Shown in pieces: positions 62,202 to 64,000 of a DNA stretch of 64,000 bases; position 1 is the first letter of the stretch; every line of letters starts with the position of its first letter. The notes beneath the pieces were generated by a model. It was given only the letters and a program-made list of their open reading frames with translations. It ran no database searches and was not told where the DNA came from. The translations under genes were made by a program, and so were the position numbers. The stretch lies in assembly GCF_004402485.1 (NCBI RefSeq), contig NZ_SOFG01000018.1, positions 102,825 through 166,824 on the forward strand. Direction: 5' to 3'. Source of the DNA: Cryobacterium algoricola. Its GTDB lineage: Bacteria; Actinomycetota; Actinomycetes; Actinomycetales; Microbacteriaceae.

Positions 62202-63290
62202 CTACCCCTCCGCGCCGCGGTGCGGGCCGCTCGTCGAGGTCATGCCGCCGGCTACGGTCCAATCGACGGTGACGTCGGTCAGCTGGTCGTAGGCGTCCGT
62301 TGCGGAGAGGGGGCCTGGCGGCGCGAGCGTTCCCATGACCGTCGCATTGAGGTGTAATCCGCTCTGGGTGAGCTCGTCGAGGGTGGTGCACACGCTCGTG
62401 CCGGTGAGGTCGGCAGTGCGGAGGATCAGGCAGTACTGGTCGTCCCGCAGCCGTGCCGCGAAGACGCTGTACGGCATCCAATATTCAGGGGTCGGTCCGA
62501 AAAGGCTGTGCACCGCGGTGTACTCACCACCGAGGGCGGGCGCGGTTTCGTCCGGCACGAACTCCGGCCCGTCGAAGATTGCGAGCAGATCATTGGCGGA
62601 TGCCGTTGGCCCGGCCGTCTCGGAGACCCCCGCCGTCGAGGTCGCCGCGCCAGGGGCATCCGTTGCGCCGGCCAGACCGCTGGCCTGCAGCGCGAGGAGA
62701 GAGAGTACCCCGATCGCCGTGCCCGCCAGCACTAGCGCACCCGCGCGTAGTCCGCGCAGGCGCCGCCGAGCCGCGTTCTCCGGACCCGCGACCGCTTCCG
62801 GGCCGGCGTCCACTTCGATTTCCGTCGCGTCGCCCGCCACCGTCCCCGCGAGAGCGGAAAAAGTGCCCCTATCGGGCGCTGATAGGGGCCCTTTCTCCGC
62901 TCTCGCGGAAAGGAGCTGTGCGGTTTTGGCGAGGGCGGCGGCCTCGGGGGTGGCATGCTGCTCGAGGAGGGCCTCTAGGTCGGCGGTGTCCTGGTCAAGG
63001 GCCTGCTTCAACGCGGCGAGGCGCTCCTCGTCCTCCGGCGCCGACTCGGCCGAGCGGGCGCGGGAGTAGACCGCCGCCTGCAGGTCCGGGAGCGCTGCGG
63101 CGGGGTCTGGCCGTCCGGACGGGCTCTCCGTGAGCGGATGCGCCCGCCACCAGAGCGCGTCGAGAACGTCGTGGCGACCTCGGTAGTCGCGGCGCAGGAC
63201 CGCGTGGAGTGCGGCATCCGCCTGGGCCGCCTCGCGGAGGTGCCCGGCCCGCCGTTGCTGCTCGGACTCTGCGCTGATCTCGAATACCAT
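62202..63290 (-). CDS. Single-pass membrane protein, paralogue of the next gene
   Basis: 362 residues from the ATG at 63290; a GTG at 63317 would add nine residues. Cytoplasmic Ala/Glu-rich helical N-terminus (~190 residues), TM near 194-215 (GALVLAGTAIGVLSLLALQA), then an extracytoplasmic domain with two conserved Cys in QYCLILRTADLTGTSVCTTL. A 63-bp hairpin (62846-62908), translated in frame, encodes about residues 128-148 before the TM segment. No known domain. The C-terminal domain matches the neighbour at 63495-64000. Confidence 0.7.
   Translation of the reverse strand: MVFEISAESEQQRRAGHLREAAQADAALHAVLRRDYRGRHDVLDALWWRAHPLTESPSGRPDPAAALPDLQAAVYSRARSAESAPEDEERLAALKQALDQDTADLEALLEQHATPEAAALAKTAQLLSARAEKGPLSAPDRGTFSALAGTVAGDATEIEVDAGPEAVAGPENAARRRLRGLRAGALVLAGTAIGVLSLLALQASGLAGATDAPGAATSTAGVSETAGPTASANDLLAIFDGPEFVPDETAPALGGEYTAVHSLFGPTPEYWMPYSVFAARLRDDQYCLILRTADLTGTSVCTTLDELTQSGLHLNATVMGTLAPPGPLSATDAYDQLTDVTVDWTVAGGMTSTSGPHRGAEG
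62846..62908. repeat. 63-bp palindrome, family C, inside a coding region
   Basis: Arms 62846-62873 and 62881-62908 pair at 26 of 28 positions with a 7-base loop. Ends start CCGCGAGAG. Length 63 bp (21 codons) keeps the reading frame of the membrane protein. Geometry identical to 32544-32606. Confidence 0.9.
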
Positions 63291-63359
63291 TCCGGCCCCC
63301 CCCGACGGTTGTGACACTCACCCTAGCGAGTGCACCGCCTGCGGGACGCGATGCGCGGC

Positions 63360-63431
63360 GCCGAGGGTCGCCACAGGCGCTGAGTGTCGCTGGTGGAGCG
63401 GGTCGCCTCGGCGTGAATGGCGACTCTCGGC
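63360..63431. repeat. Repeat family A, copy at 63.4 kb
   Basis: GCCGAGGGTCGCC (63360-63372) and GGCGACTCTCGGC (63419-63431) pair at 12 of 13 positions; the right half reads, on the minus strand, as GCCGAGAGTCGCC followed by ATTCACGCCGAGG, the family core. Confidence 0.65.
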
Positions 63432-63494
63432 CATGGGCTGGCTGGCTGGCGGGGCGGGGCGGGTCAGTCCGTCGGGTGCGGGCCGGTCGGGCGG

Positions 63495-64000
63495 TCAGTC
63501 GGTGGGGTGCGGGGAGGTGTCGCTCGAGACGTCACCGTCGGTGCTGACCCGGATCGTGACGTCGGCGAGGGCGCCCGCCGGCTCGAGCGAGTCCTTGCCG
63601 AGGGTGAAGGGGTTGACCGGCACCGTCGCGGTGAGGTTCAGGCCGCGGCGGGCGAGCTCGGCGAGGCCGACGCACACGCTCGCGCCCTGCTGGCCCTGGG
63701 CGCGCAGGATCACGCAATAGAGGTCCTCGCCCCGCCGGGCGACGTAGACGACAGAGCTCGTCTCACGCTCGACGAACATCGCGTGGATGGAATCCCGGCG
63801 GAATTCCGGCCCGAGGTCGATCGTGGTCTGGTCGGGGATCTGCGGCTGGTCGTAGAGCGCGAGCAGGCCGGGCGAAGCGGATGCCGCGGCCTCGGCGCCC
63901 GGACCGCCGGCCCCGCCGCCGTGCGGCAGCAGGGTCGAGACCGCGGCGACGGCGATCCCGCCGACGAGGACCCCGGCCGCGACGAGGAGGACGCCGCGCC
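63495..64000 (-). CDS. Single-pass membrane protein, partial (5' end outside the window)
   Basis: 168 residues are visible, ending at the stop at 63495; the start is beyond 64000. The visible start is a TM segment (VLLVAAGVLVGGIAVAAVST), then an extracytoplasmic domain with LYCVILRAQGQQGASVCVGL, collinear with QYCLILR...SVC of the neighbour. The paired Cys are likely to form a disulfide. Same orientation as the paralogue, 204 bp away, which suggests tandem duplication. Function unknown. Confidence 0.7.
   Translation of the reverse strand, partial: RGVLLVAAGVLVGGIAVAAVSTLLPHGGGAGGPGAEAAASASPGLLALYDQPQIPDQTTIDLGPEFRRDSIHAMFVERETSSVVYVARRGEDLYCVILRAQGQQGASVCVGLAELARRGLNLTATVPVNPFTLGKDSLEPAGALADVTIRVSTDGDVSSDTSPHPTD

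Overview
The window is a high-GC stretch with actinobacterial gene content: leaderless-looking starts, GTG starts, IdeR/DtxR-type iron boxes, and a MscL / FmdB / 5-FTHF cyclo-ligase / GalU / RimJ block in the order known from actinobacteria. A degenerate helicase protein of a type common in Microbacteriaceae, and a heptamer (GGATGCC) scattered through genes on both strands, point to Microbacteriaceae. The species cannot be named from this alone. No insertion sequence, prophage, CRISPR array or rRNA was seen. There is one tRNA (Ala-CGC).

Layout. 0-1 kb: end of a sugar ABC transporter. 1.2-7.2 kb: a membrane-bound single-module peptide synthetase of the Pls/PosA type, an M1 peptidase overlapping it, and a phosphopantetheinyl transferase that could activate it. 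7.4-9.5 kb: CorA and adenosine deaminase. 9.7-13.7 kb: a giant helicase/nuclease-like protein whose catalytic motifs look destroyed, plus a small Pro-rich protein. 13.8-18.3 kb: mscL, fmdB-like, 5-FCL, galU, rimJ-like, a GlpR-like membrane protein and tRNA-Ala. 18.5-22.3 kb: four overlapping genes (WXG100-like, EspG-like, large hydrolase, lipoprotein) that look like one uncharacterised type-VII-related cassette. 22.5-26.1 kb: IclR regulator, CoA-transferase A/B and thiolase. 26.3-33.5 kb: a zinc-ribbon/nuclease-like protein, small proteins, ThrE, a DUF4349 lipoprotein, a hydrolase and aldo/keto reductases. 33.7-39.8 kb: an alcohol/polyol oxidation cluster with its own IclR regulator and two matching operators. 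40-41.2 kb: MFS transporter. 41.4-47.8 kb: sulfurtransferase, then an iron-regulated siderophore import operon with two iron boxes. 48-50.8 kb: polar amino-acid ABC transporter. 50.9-54.8 kb: HrpA helicase. 54.9-56 kb: an Fe-S-type regulator and a DUF2249 protein sharing an operator. 56-62 kb: vanillin/vanillate catabolism (aldehyde dehydrogenase, VanB, VanA, PadR-type VanR) and PnuC. 62.2-64 kb: two paralogous single-pass membrane proteins.

Functional links. The vanillate genes (57-61 kb) and the CoA-transferase/thiolase genes (23-26 kb) could be the first and last steps of aromatic degradation, though the middle steps are not here. The siderophore reductase and importer form one overlapping operon. 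The Pls/PosA synthetase and PPTase form a plausible self-contained pathway.

The most distinctive non-gene signal is a set of imperfect palindromes of several families. They are mostly intergenic, but some lie in frame inside coding sequence: one 63-bp, 28-7-28 hairpin in the membrane protein gene at 62.8 kb has an intergenic sister of identical geometry at 32.5 kb.
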